This document shows positions 53,839-64,000 of a stretch of DNA of 64,000 nt, piece after piece. Location: positions 1,155,501 to 1,219,500 of the forward strand of contig CM032803.1 of the NCBI GenBank assembly GCA_019155185.1. Direction: 5' to 3'. Under the pieces are notes generated by a model. That model searched no databases. It saw only the letters and a program-made list of their open reading frames with translations, and had not been told where the DNA came from. The stretch's first letter is position 1, and each line of letters begins with the position of its first letter. Origin of the DNA: Beaufortia kweichowensis (lineage: Eukaryota > Chordata > Actinopteri > Cypriniformes > Gastromyzontidae). A program made the translations under genes and the position numbers.

Positions 53839-54304
53839 CGATCGACTGTCCAACTTTGTCCAACTCAAACGTGAAACAAAAGGTTTCCCTAATTAGCACA
53901 GAAATATCCATAAAAATGCTTTTGTAATGTGCGTGGGAGCATTTCCCATTACGCTGTCTGTACTGTAGAATTATCATGCGGCAGCTCCTGCTGACTAGAC
54001 TGGCTGCTAGCTCTGTGTCAGTCTGTGCTGTGGGTGGGAAGTGTGCTGATTTAGGGAGGAAGCGAGTCTGCAGTTATGGCGGGTTAGTAATCATTCTCAC
54101 CTGCTGGAGACTGGGGATACAGCTGGGAACACATGGGTGATGTCTGATCCGCAAATCAGGTGTTTGTAACTACATCCCCCTCCTACTATTTTCACTATTG
54201 TCAGATGACGTAGACGGACTCATCTTCTAACATGCCTTTGCTCATTTACTGCCATTGCGAGGAATACCATGTCACTTTGTGGCTGAGATCAATTGGTTGT
54301 TATC

Positions 54305-54410
54305 AAAAGAGAGTTACTTGAGCTCAACGGATAAATCATTGAGCTAGCAACATCAATATCATGGGTTAAATTCTCACAGAACACTGTAAATCACTTTGGA
54401 TAAAAGCATT
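54305..54410 (+). repeat. tRNA-derived SINE relic upstream of the exon
   Basis: The tRNA-like head runs TTGAGCTCAACGGATAAATC, ATTGAGCTAGCAAC, ATCATGGGTTAAATTCTCAC (decayed B box 54363-54373). The tail is TGTAAATCACTTTGGATAAA, agcatt. It ends about 170 bp before the diaph2 acceptor. Several substitutions indicate an old insertion. Confidence 0.7.
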
Positions 54411-54550
54411 ATGTTATTTTACTAGACCTAGAACCCTAAATCATTTCCCTCCCTCTTAACATGCTCATGGACATAGACTTTAAAGTCTAATACAGATGTC
54501 ATAATTAACGTGTGACAGGCCTAACAGGGTGTAAAGCGCAGCGGTGCGGT

Positions 54551-54583
54551 GGCTGATTGTGTTGATGTGTCTTTTTTCTGCAG
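54551..54583 (+). promoter_or_regulatory. diaph2: 3' splice site of the diaph2 exon
   Basis: A branch-site-like ctgat with A at 54556 is followed by a T-rich tract (cttttttctg) and the CAG acceptor ending at 54583. Spacing from branch A to exon is 27-28 nt, which is typical. Confidence 0.85.
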
Positions 54584-54723
54584 GGTGGACTGAGAAACAG
54601 CAAGCACGAGTGTACGCTGTCGTCACAGGAGTACGTGCACGAGCTGCGTTCGGGCATCTCTGAAGACAAACTGCTCAACTGCTTGGAGTCCCTGCGCGTG
54701 TCCTTGACCAGCAACCCCGTAAG
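54584..54723 (+). CDS. diaph2: Internal exon of diaphanous-related formin 2 (diaph2)
   Basis: This is the only coding exon recognised. It has 46 whole codons plus two bases (AG) of a split serine codon. The frame is phase 0 at its 5' end, starting Gly-Gly-Leu-Arg-Asn-Ser. Motifs include SSQEYVHELRSGIS, LLNCLESLRVSL and TSNPV. In vertebrate formins these lie in the N-terminal GTPase-binding region (Drf_GBD), just before the armadillo-like FH3 domain, where Rho-GTP relieves DAD-mediated autoinhibition. DIAPH2 nucleates and elongates actin filaments and acts in endosome and cytokinesis dynamics. The preceding intron ends in a pyrimidine run plus CAG, with a plausible branch site (ctgat, A at 54556) 27-28 nt upstream. 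The donor is AG|GTCAGT. The HECTLSSQEY stretch favours DIAPH2; DIAPH1 and DIAPH3 differ there. The split V-S codon fits the family continuation V-S-W. No start codon, neighbouring exon or stop is in the window. Paralogue assignment is from memory, not a search. Confidence 0.93.
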
Positions 54724-54729
54724 GTCAGT
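54719..54729 (+). promoter_or_regulatory. diaph2: Two overlapping 5' splice sites (GTAAGG and GTCAGT)
   Basis: GTAAGG at 54719 and GTCAGT at 54724 are both plausible donors 5 nt apart. The downstream one keeps the conserved Val and the split Ser codon of the formin family, so it is taken as the real one. The upstream one has the better intronic consensus but would remove 5 nt and shift the reading frame. Confidence 0.6.
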
Positions 54730-55069
54730 GCTCGCCTGTTTAACTCCCACATCTTATCTGCAGCGCTAACCATCTCTCCTGAAACCTTTCATCTGTAGGT
54801 TTCGATGAAGAACCCGACACATCAGTACTTGTTTCAACCACTGTCTCATTTTGAAACGAAAAGTGAAACCTCATTTTGCTGTCTGCACTTGGCAATCTGG
54901 CAGGATTTCGTTCAGGATGCTAATTGGAAATCTGTCAATGGGGTCTTTTAACCTTCAGTCTATATGGATCCCCAATTCTAGTTAAATGAGCGTAGCCCGT
55001 AGCCTAGCCGCCTAAATGAGTGTAGCCTCCAGTCGCTTTGAGCCCAGCCCTGTCATCTCTTCCTACTTC

Positions 55070-55680
55070 TATCTATTAAGCTCTAATAGATAGGAAATCC
55101 TTTTTTAACACTTCAGACAGCCAGCAATTCTCTGAAACGTTAATAAGCACAGTACCACCACCACACCAAACGCCTTCCCTTTCAAGTCCCTCTGCTAAAG
55201 CGTCTCTCCCCTCGTTGCACGCCTGCTTTTTTTAATCTGGTTTGATCATGGCTAATATTCTACTTAAAATAATTTTGCATTTCTCTAAGCCCCCTCCGCT
55301 CATTTCTAGCAAGCTTTTATTGGCCCTACTCATTCCCTCGTAATAAGGCCCGTCTCAATTCCCTCAGCCTTCTCCTATAAAGTTGTCTCACCTCCCCTCT
55401 GGTGGACGGGATCTTCAAATTTAATTTGGTCCCAGTAGCGCAGAGGAACACTATGTGACAGCAGACCCTCTCAATTATTTACCAGAGCACTGTCTGAGAG
55501 ATGGCTCTTAATGTGAATCAATGAGCGCAGCATATAAAGTGGTCATCACACGATTGGCAGGCAGACAATCTCTTTAGGTCCGCCGTCGCTCTCTGAGAGA
55601 GAGGACCTTCTCTGTTATTTGATCCACCTGCATCTTGCTCTCACAAACTAACGGGCATCGGTTCGGTCTCACCGGAGAGA
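55070..55680. other. Possible conserved non-coding block after the exon
   Basis: Repeat-free sequence within 1 kb of the exon containing the minus-strand CTCF-like site. Judged by appearance only. Confidence 0.2.
55392..55405 (-). promoter_or_regulatory. CTCF core motif, 13 of 14, minus strand
   Basis: On the minus strand it reads CCACCAGAGGGGAG; only the C of GGC is replaced by G. That C is an informative position, which lowers the likely affinity. It lies about 670 bp after the diaph2 exon. Confidence 0.3.
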
Positions 55681-58600
55681 TCGTATGTTTAACACCCACC
55701 CGGCAGCAGATGTGTTCTTTGCTGGAAAGCAATTAATAGACGCTCCTGCCCCTCTCCCCAGATGGCAGTACAGTGCAGCGAGTCAAAGAAACACAAACTC
55801 TGAAATGACTTTTGCATTGTTATCTCGTTACAGCCTAGAATGTAAGTTGTGTAACACAGCGCCTCAAGGTAATCTCTTGTTATTGCCCTAATTAAAAGAA
55901 TGCACGGCATCTCGTTGTGTCGTCTTTATCTGATCATAACGGTGTCAGGCCCCCATGTATCCAATTATTTACTCCGCTGTTTGCCATTAATCATCGGAAA
56001 CGGATAGAGAGTGTTGTTCTTTAAGAAGCCCACGAGTAAAAAAAAAAGATGTGAAGTTCGGCCTCGCTGGCTGAAGATGCTGTGGCGTCAGCACATCCTC
56101 TCAGTAAAAGGGCAGTTTGCGCTGAGGGGCCGTCGAGGCCAGGACCACCCTCCGGGCGTTTGCAAATGGCTGAACTTGTGAGTACCTAGAGAGAGAGAGC
56201 AGCATTGAGTAGCGTCTCACCCGCCCACTGAAGGTCAGGCCTTACTGGGAGAGAGGCACCCTGGGGTGACGTGGTGTTCAGAGATGCTTACGACTGAGCC
56301 GATATATTTCTTCTCCGCCTCCACCTTTCTCCTCAGTCTATCCATTTCTTGTCTTTTAACAGCGCTGAAGGGATATACAAGCTTCCCACCAGCTCTGCGG
56401 TGTTACAATTAGTATGAGTGGAGCTAATTATTACGGATCACAAAACAGGAAATATTCATCCCGTGTGCCGAATACAGTATGGTAATGTAACCTTTACAGT
56501 TATCAGGGTTTATGTATTCGGGACAGCCGTGCAAAAGACACCAGCTTAATGCACTGGTTTATAACCGCAGTCTATATTGGCGGACAGTTTCATGTGCACA
56601 GTTTCAGCTTTGTTCGGTTTTGTAAGGACCATCTAAAAGTGATTTGATGTCACAGTGATGGTGGCTAATTCGCATTAAATAAAAGTAGCATCACTGGATA
56701 TAGAAAGTAAAGAATAAATAATACGCATCTGCATTCCATCCCACACAGCATAAGAAGGATGCCAAAAAGTTAAGTTTAATTCCTGTGGGTCCTGACACAT
56801 TTCATCATGAAGTCCTGGTCATATTTTTTGAATTGCACTACCTGCAAGTTTTAAAATGTTTGGACATAAAGTTAGAGTACATGTTGAATGAAAAATTAAT
56901 TTGTGATGAAAATGACCCCAAGTTTCTTCCTTTGCCAAGGAGCAATTACTCATGAGTCCCTTCAAACCTTATCTCCTCTCCAAGAAATATGTTCGAGTGT
57001 AAATTTCTTTTAAGTCAAGATTCCTCCAACATGCTCTCCTCCATAATAATCACAAAGAGCTCTCATGTACTATTGGCTTTGGTTGTTTCCATATTTAGTC
57101 GAGAGGATAGATTTGCTCGATGAATGTGGTTGGGGTTGCCCAATCCTAATCATTTTTAGTTAAGTCACTTTTAGATAATCTTGTTAACCTTAATGAGCTT
57201 ACTTGCATTTACATTTTAATATTTTATTGGAACGCATGCAGGTCTGTTTTATTTGTGTCTGCAGAAAATTAGCAGAAAAACATACATTTCAATCATAAAT
57301 AACACATATTATAGTGAGATAGATGGGTCTTATAGCTTGGAGTAATCAATTAGTTTTGCACTTAAATCATTCTCATAAAGTCATCCAGTCGAGTAACCAC
57401 TTTTGTAAGTGTGTGATCCTGTCGCAAATTTCATAATTTTCATAAAGTCATAGGATAAGCAGTACAATAATTTTCTCTTTATGAGATCAGCCTTTCACTA
57501 TTACAGATTTCCTTCTTGGTACCAAGAAATATTCTTTTTCTTGTAGTATGTTGCATTTTGAGGATGGCACTGAAGCGGTTTTGTTAAGTCTTATTGTAGT
57601 TTTCTGTAACACTAATTATCCTGCATAACATGTCCTGTTTTATCACAGGCATTACAGCCAGAACAGTTTGCTAAATTAAAAGCACAGCAAATACACTCAG
57701 TAGCCCCCAATGATCATGCAAAATCTCCCATGTGTGAAGTTTGATTAACTGAGTGACAAAAACCAACATTATTGCACCAATTATTATAACTTTAAGTCAC
57801 TCAATTAAAAGCCTGATTAGTAAGCATGGTAGTGGGAGTTTTTACCACCAAAGCTCCAATGTTTTTATGCAGAGCTACTGGGGCTGTGTTAATTTTCTCT
57901 CATTGGTTGTCTTGTGTTTGTCTTATGGTTTAATTGTCTGGGCTGAGCACCTGTTTGGCTGCCCAGGTGGCTGCTGGGATGCAGAAGACTTTCATTTCCC
58001 ACTAGTCCCTTACAGGTGTGGAGCTCACAGCCTCACATATCCGTACACAGATGGCTACGCTTGGGGCAGTCGAAGCTTCTTCCTTGAACATTTCACTCTT
58101 TTGTTTTTGAACATTTTGGTAGAATAAAATGACTTTATTTCTCTCTTCTTCATTGTGGGTATTCATCTCTCTCTCATATGAAAGCACACTTCTTGTTTCA
58201 TTAACTTCGAATTCTCAGACCTGCCGAAATGCCAACTTACAGATAATCATTCGGTCTTATTTCCTCATTTACGGGGAGTTAATATGCACCGTAACTAATG
58301 GCAGCCATTTTCTCCTGCCTCTCTTATGGTTTTATTCCTTCTGCTTTTATTTCTTCCTGATGCAGCTGTACAAACAGTGCCACGGGCATGCAATGTAGTG
58401 CATGAACGAAATTACAGTGCAAGAAGTAATCCACAACTTTCTTAACACCCACTCATGCATAAAACCCTGCAGCCCTGTCATCTATTCCAAAAGCTCTGAT
58501 CGCTCTCGCACTCCCGGTCTCTTCCACGTAGACGAGTAGTGAGAAATCTCTGCGGCGTGCCGGATGCACTGATTCATCATCAACGCGTGTTTCATCTGTG

Positions 58601-61029
58601 CGTTCTTCTGAACGTCTGAGGGCTTGGCTTTTCACTTTCTGGTGTTAAGCTCTTGGTATTACACTGTGCTGTTACTTTAAATCCCTGCTGTGTTTTCCAT
58701 ATTGAATATTCAGGCTCAAAGACACAGGAAACCGTACTTGGCTCCAACTTTTCATTATGTCCAAATCTTCACGGCAGAGTTGCTGTATTTCTCCCAGAAG
58801 GTTTGTGGAATAGTAGTATTTTGCGAGCTAGCCGTGTGTTGTACAGTAGTTAGCGGTGTCAGACACGGGCCTGAGGATGTGTATTGGTGTTTAGTTGTGC
58901 TGACGCTTCTGGTCACCCTACAGACCCTGTGAATCCATCATTCTACCCATGCGGTTGTTCTTCTCAAAGCGCCCGTGGACCTGTGCGAGAGGTAATAGGC
59001 TTATTAGTTTCTTTGAAGATTTGATCCTCCTTAACAGGAATCCTTTCAGGCTCAGGTCCTGAAGGCTATAACCTTCCTCACAGCATTAAAAGAGTACTGA
59101 ATGGTGGTCTGTGAGGCAATCGCACTTCAGGGCGTCACCATGTTTGTTCTTTTTAACACAGACTACTAGAAACAGATATCAGCCTATATTGCGTTTTGTC
59201 TGACAATTTAATAAATGTCTGGGTGAAGTTACGTGAAGACAAGCCAGAATTAAAGAGCTGATCTATATTGAGCGGTCTGTGTGTATATGTGTTTGTGTAT
59301 GTATGCAGCATCTCATATGTCTCACCGCGACTGCCTAAAGAAGTGTATTAATATCACAGCCAGTCAAAAAAATGCTGTGATGGATGATAGCAGGAGATAT
59401 GCAAGAGATGGCAATACAGGATGTCAGACATTGTTTATAATGCATTTAAACTTTATTTCCGTGTGCACACCTGGCTAGACACCCTTGTCAATCATGCATA
59501 ATTGATTTTCTAAATGTGTTTTGACAGTCTGGAAATTTTTCCTTTTCTAGCAAAATATTGTTGACAGGTATGAAGGAAGAAAAATGTACATCTATAATGT
59601 TGTCCGATAGTTTGAGCATTAAAACGGTGTTTATTATTTGTAAAAAATAAATTTTGTATTGTTCATATTTAATTCTGTCTTTAAAGATACACTTGCTTTG
59701 ATTAATAGTGTAGAAGTGTGGGGAAATGACTGGATGATTGTAATGCACTTTGAGAGCCTGGGATCTTGTGGTTAGTTTTCTTACCGTCAAGGTCAGAGAA
59801 GTAGAAGCGGTCGCGTCAAACAATATTGGACAAGGCTTACTTTACCATGCTGATAAAACTTTTAGGTTGTAAAGAGTTATCTGCGAAAAGTTACCAAAAC
59901 CTCACCTGTTGGTCCGTGAAATGAACTGCATGCAGTGGTGTGGCAAAGTGAAGTTTGAAGAGCACTGCTTCTGTCTTGTTTTTTTGTCCTGGGCTGTGTG
60001 GCTGGTTTCTATTCTCTCTCCAGACTCCAAATGTTATTAGAAACCTCGCTCGGCCCTCAGGCTCTGGATCAGCTCTCCTGAACCAGCCAGCGTCAAGGAG
60101 AAATGAAGGGCAGATGATCAATTCACATATGCACAGCCACAATGGAGGTTTTGAACTTCTGCTGTTTCTAACTCATTCATTTTTGCCCAGTTAAGAAGAG
60201 GTTTTTAATTAGGAGTTGATTAGTTTTGTCTTTTGTATGTGTAGAAATACACATTCTTTATATCTTGAATATATACACAAAGTAGTATAACAAACAAACA
60301 TGGAAGCAGTAGAAACCACAAGACTCTGAATTTGACATGCTCTTATTTGGTCCAGTGTTACTGTGGGTAAACCGGTCTGTATAAAGTCGAGTCTTTTGTA
60401 TTTGTGTGAGTCAGTGTGTTATAGAAGGTCTAATAGAACCACCGGCCACATCTGCCACTACAGAAGTGCTTTTTCCGAGGCAGTAAAGGAACCCACCAAT
60501 CTCGGTGTCCTCCGTGACTAGGTATTTTTTAAGCGGGATGCCCATTTCATTTTATGCCACCATCTGTTAACCTCAAAGCTAGGCCGTATCTGTGGAGCCC
60601 TGCAGCAAGGCATACATAATTCAGAAATCTGATTTGAATTCCATATTGATTTAGTGAGAAATGCTATCGCGCAGGTACATGGGGAAAATTAGTATTCTGC
60701 TGCACCAAATTCAATATCTCTGGGCTGTCTGTGATTTTCACAGCATCCTCTTTTATTACTAATTGTTTTGTCAAGCTTTCTCACCTTTTATGGGTGGGGG
60801 ACGCGGCACCGTGGTTGAGCAGTCTGACTAATATGGATTTTGTGGTCTGGTTTTATTTTTGGATATAAGAATTACAATTTAGTAATGCCATGACAAGCAT
60901 TACAAGCAAGCGTGATATAGATAGATTTTATGTCAGCGCTCCGTATTAGTGTATTTTTAGGGTCTTTTTTGTCTTCTGGCACACCCCGTGCATCTGATGT
61001 TTTTGACTGGTTTGAGTTATTTAGGTCAG

Positions 61030-61330
61030 GAGATTGAGGAGCAGGTGACCTACATGTCAGTGACAGCCCGTATCAGTTCTCTGGCAGCGTGAAATAGCGC
61101 AACGAGCGCACGTACGCCATTGACTTCTGAACGGCGAACCGATAATCCATTAGCATGCGAGGTGGCTGTCACGACTGATTCCCTTGTCCCTGTCTGCTCG
61201 CTGTCTGACATACTTCACCACTAGATCAATAATACCAGATGTTTGAACTTAAGTCTGAAATATTTATGGCCTCTGGTGCATTACGCTAAACTGTCCCATG
61301 CTGCTCGGATGGGGTCAGTTCCCTCGTAGC
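61030..61330. other. Possible conserved non-coding block
   Basis: Repeat-free, CpG-retaining stretch (…GCGCAACGAGCGCACGTACG) with several TAAT cores. Judged by appearance only. Confidence 0.2.
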
Positions 61331-61738
61331 TCAAGCGTTTTAGCACGTGGAAAACGATCCGTTCTGATGTGCGATAATGAAATTGATGACTGAAATAATG
61401 TGACATTAACATTAGAAAATGTTAAGGGCAGCTATGGTGGCTGTAAAGCTATAAACACATTTTATTTCAGAGAGCCCACTGTCAACCAGGTCTTTCCGAA
61501 ACATCCATGCGTTTAATGCAGACAATCAGTCATCCTGGCTATTTTCCCCACAACTTTCATTTAGTCTGAAAAATGCCAGTTGCCAGTAGGACTGGTGGTG
61601 ATTTGGAGATAATGAAACATGTCGGGATGTTGCTTTGTCCTCTGCGGGGAGTCATTTGAGTTTGTCTGCAAAAGGTAGAAAGCCGTACTTGTACTTTAAC
61701 CTTTGTGTGGTTTACTGCTGTTGCCTCTCTCTTTCCCC

Positions 61739-61755
61739 CACACACACACACACAC
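61739..61755 (+). repeat. CA microsatellite
   Basis: About eight CA units followed by CGCGCA. Confidence 0.9.
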
Positions 61756-62810
61756 GCGCACAGCCGTACGTTTGCTACCTTTAGCTATTTCTTTGTCATC
61801 ATGACCCCATATTCACAACCTACAATTCCAGAGAGAAGCGAGACCGGCATTGATGTGGTTTGATGTGCAGTCATTGTAGCTGTATCGAGGCTCCTGCTGG
61901 GATCCAAATGCCATTAGAGGGAACAGCAGCTCTTTTAAACGGAGCAGGCTCTTGCCCCAGTGCCTCCCTTCTAAAGTGCACGGCAATCACATCACAGAAC
62001 GCTGACACCAGGGATATTGTTCTCCGAGCACGCCACCGGGTTCAGTCCCTGTTTAACGCTCCGAAACTCGGTATCTGTCATGCATCTGCAAAAAGCCTCC
62101 GTCAGAAGACACTCCGCCCCCGTGTCTGTCCGCTTCACAATTGAGATGAAATCAGCCAGACGTTTTTCATTCCCATTACACCTCTCCATCACTGGCTGCC
62201 CAACAAAGATAATTACCGCTCACGTTCACTCAAAGAGAGGGAAGGGCATCATAAACAAACTTCTGCCTCATCATCAAAATAACATCCGTGGGATAGACAG
62301 AAAAGCAGAAATTAATGGCTTCATTAGAGCGGAAAGAAGGAAAGATTGGACTCTTTTCTTGCTAGCTCACACACTGGACTTTCTCTTCTAGCTCTGCTTT
62401 CTGTATTACCATGTGTTGAGCGTGTTCTGACACTTATTTCAGTCTCGTCATCATGCTTACACGCTCATCTTGACCTTTCTTCTGGTTTCCTCGACTATAT
62501 TATGGCCCGAAGCATTTATGTGCCATTTACATGTTATATTTTACAGTTAATAAAGGTCAGGTTAAGAATGGGTTAATGCTTTTATATTAGGAGTATTAGG
62601 AGACTGTTATATGTATTCCTTCTTGTTGGTATAAAAAGTTAAAACTAATATTAAAGAGTGAGTTTGTCTCTAAAACATTTAATGGAAATCATTGCTTGCT
62701 TATGTTATGCATTGGTTGTTTGTTCATTAGGCATTTGTTTGTTTATTTATTTAATTTATCAGAATATCATGATTCATTTTGGTAAGGTTTGCCTTAGGAA
62801 TATTATCTAA

Positions 62811-63000
62811 AACTGTGGTTAGAGAGTTGAACTTGCAACCAGAAAGTTGCTGGTTCGATTCCCGGTACCAGCAGGAAACAACTGAGGTGCCCTTGAGCAA
62901 GACACCTCACCCCTAATCGCTCCCAGTGTGCCACTGGTAACTTGTAAGTCGCCTTGGATAAAAGCGTCAGCTAAATGAATCAATGTAAATGTAAATGTAA
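62811..63000 (+). repeat. Well-preserved tRNA-derived SINE
   Basis: The A-box-like TGGTTAGAGAG (62816-62826) and a perfect B box GGTTCGATTCC (62852-62862) are followed by a body (GAGGTGCCCTTGAGCAAGAC, acctcacccctaat, tgtgccactggtaac). The 3' tail is GTAAGTCGCCTTGGATAAAA, gcgtcagctaaatg, and then aatgtaaatgtaaatgtaaa. The tail type is presumably shared with a partner LINE. It is the youngest-looking SINE here. Confidence 0.85.
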
Positions 63001-64000
63001 AACTGGATTGAATTACACCAGAAATGCAAACATGTGAATCTTACTGTAGTTAAACAGTAAAAGGCCTTGCCTTGAGCATCCCGTGACTTCAGCATCACTC
63101 AGAGTCGTGGACATTGTCACGAACAGCAAAAGGGCCTCTGTTGCAATATTTAGTCAGTGACTAACTGTTCTGGTGCTCAGCGGTGGGTTGAAATGTTGAG
63201 AGCAATTTGTTGCTAGGAGCAGAAGGCCTCGAGTGGAATAGAGCAGAGCTGAATAGGCCAGCCGAATGAGATGGTCCATGGCTTAGTCCTAATACAATTT
63301 GAAAGGCATTGCTCTCATAGAGTGTTCTCAATGACACAACAGTCTAGAGCTTCTTCAAGTGCAATAACAGAGTCAGACTCAACAGCCGGGCTTTTGCTTG
63401 ACATTAGAGAGTTCACAGAATAAAAGCAGGAGGTTAGAAAATAACTTGCGTTATTAGTAGTCCGTTAACCGACTTGCAGAGCGTCAAGTGGTGTTTTGCA
63501 ACACGCTGATGATCCTTAATGATCATTCACATGAATTTGCAATTTATTATCTGAAGTTCGTGATAGCTTTATAAAATCTCTGTGATTGCAAATTGAACGT
63601 CAGACCTAATTACAGTTGCAGTTTGTCTCGCATTGTCGTAACTGTTTTTTCAGTTTGATTTGATTGGCTTGATAATATTTTGTCACTGCAGTAAACTGAA
63701 AATATAAACCATCTTAGAGATAAATAACAGTGTCTTTCATTAGATGTGTTGCACTCTGGAAGTCTATCGATGATATTTACAGATCTCCCTCTCCTCTATA
63801 TAAGATGACTTTGTACACATGATAAAGCTTATTGTAAACAGGATTATACTTTGATAGACTACGTGTATTTCATTTAACCTCACAAACCGTACGTGTTTTA
63901 AAGCAGCTTCGCTGGCCTTGCTTGCACTTAACTCCAGGATTATTTCAATCAATATTTCATGAATAAGTCCAAATGAAAACGTTGGATTTGTGCCACGGAG

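Larger units (their letters stand above)
54724..64000 (+). other. diaph2: Downstream diaph2 intron (partial, >9.2 kb)
   Basis: The intron begins at the GTCAGT donor and has no matching acceptor in the window. The next family exon should begin with the rest of the serine codon and then W-V-x-x-F-G; I do not see it. Content is unique intronic DNA, conserved-looking blocks (55070-55680 and 61030-61330), a CA repeat at 61739 and one well-preserved SINE at 62811. I see nothing specific in 56500-59900, 60200-61000, 61330-61730, 61760-62800 or 63001-64000. Confidence 0.85.

Noticed and set aside
54505..54750. 81-codon minus-strand ORF over the diaph2 exon
   Set aside because: Antisense shadow of the exon; the plus strand has splice sites and clear family similarity.
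62852..62862. tRNA gene suggested by a perfect B box
   Set aside because: No complete cloverleaf or anticodon arm; the sequence continues into a SINE body and tail.

Overview
The window looks like a vertebrate, most likely teleost, nuclear genome and is almost entirely intron. The evidence is one short exon with canonical splice sites in about 64 kb of non-coding DNA, tRNA-derived SINEs with a fish-type tail (cttggataaaagcgtc...ctaaatg, then aatgtaaatgtaaatg), fold-back MITEs, CA/GT/CT/AT microsatellites and no compact gene arrangement. The SINE and MITE families resemble those I know from cypriniform and related (ostariophysan) fishes. That finer placement is from memory and is weak.

The only protein-coding piece I can support is a 140-bp + strand exon at 54584-54723. 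Its 46 codons match the N-terminal GTPase-binding region of diaphanous-related formins and fit DIAPH2 best, ahead of DIAPH1 and DIAPH3. The flanks are therefore parts of two diaph2 introns: more than 54.5 kb upstream and more than 9.2 kb downstream, neither ending inside the window. This fits the very large introns known for vertebrate DIAPH2.

Layout. 1-4.1 kb: a minus-strand SINE beside a complete fold-back element (803-1110), a GT repeat and a perfect CTCF-core match (3575-3588). 4.15-4.48 kb: polypyrimidine minisatellite with a 24-bp period. 5-23 kb: mostly unique, AT-rich intron with some conserved-looking blocks, a hairpin at 8620-8650 and two short dispersed repeats near 12.7-12.9 kb. 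22.7-28 kb: AT tract, the first copy of a TTAA-flanked MITE family, a possible 36-nt in-frame microexon (24023-24058), CA repeats and two SINEs. 35.4-37.4 kb: two complete copies of the TTAA-flanked MITE. 39-45 kb: ATT repeat, hairpin, GC-richer block and a pure (CT)87 tract. 47-54.4 kb: further dispersed repeats, a ZNF143-like site, a long palindromic MITE and a SINE relic just before the exon. 54.7-64 kb: second intron with conserved-looking sequence and the best-preserved SINE.

No bacterial-type features, CRISPR, rRNA, true tRNA gene or intact transposase/reverse transcriptase was found. The most interesting leads are the candidate microexon, the overlapping donor sites of the real exon, the TTAA-flanked MITE family, the nested MITE end, and a possible convergent CTCF pair. 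I saw no evidence of a new multi-gene system.
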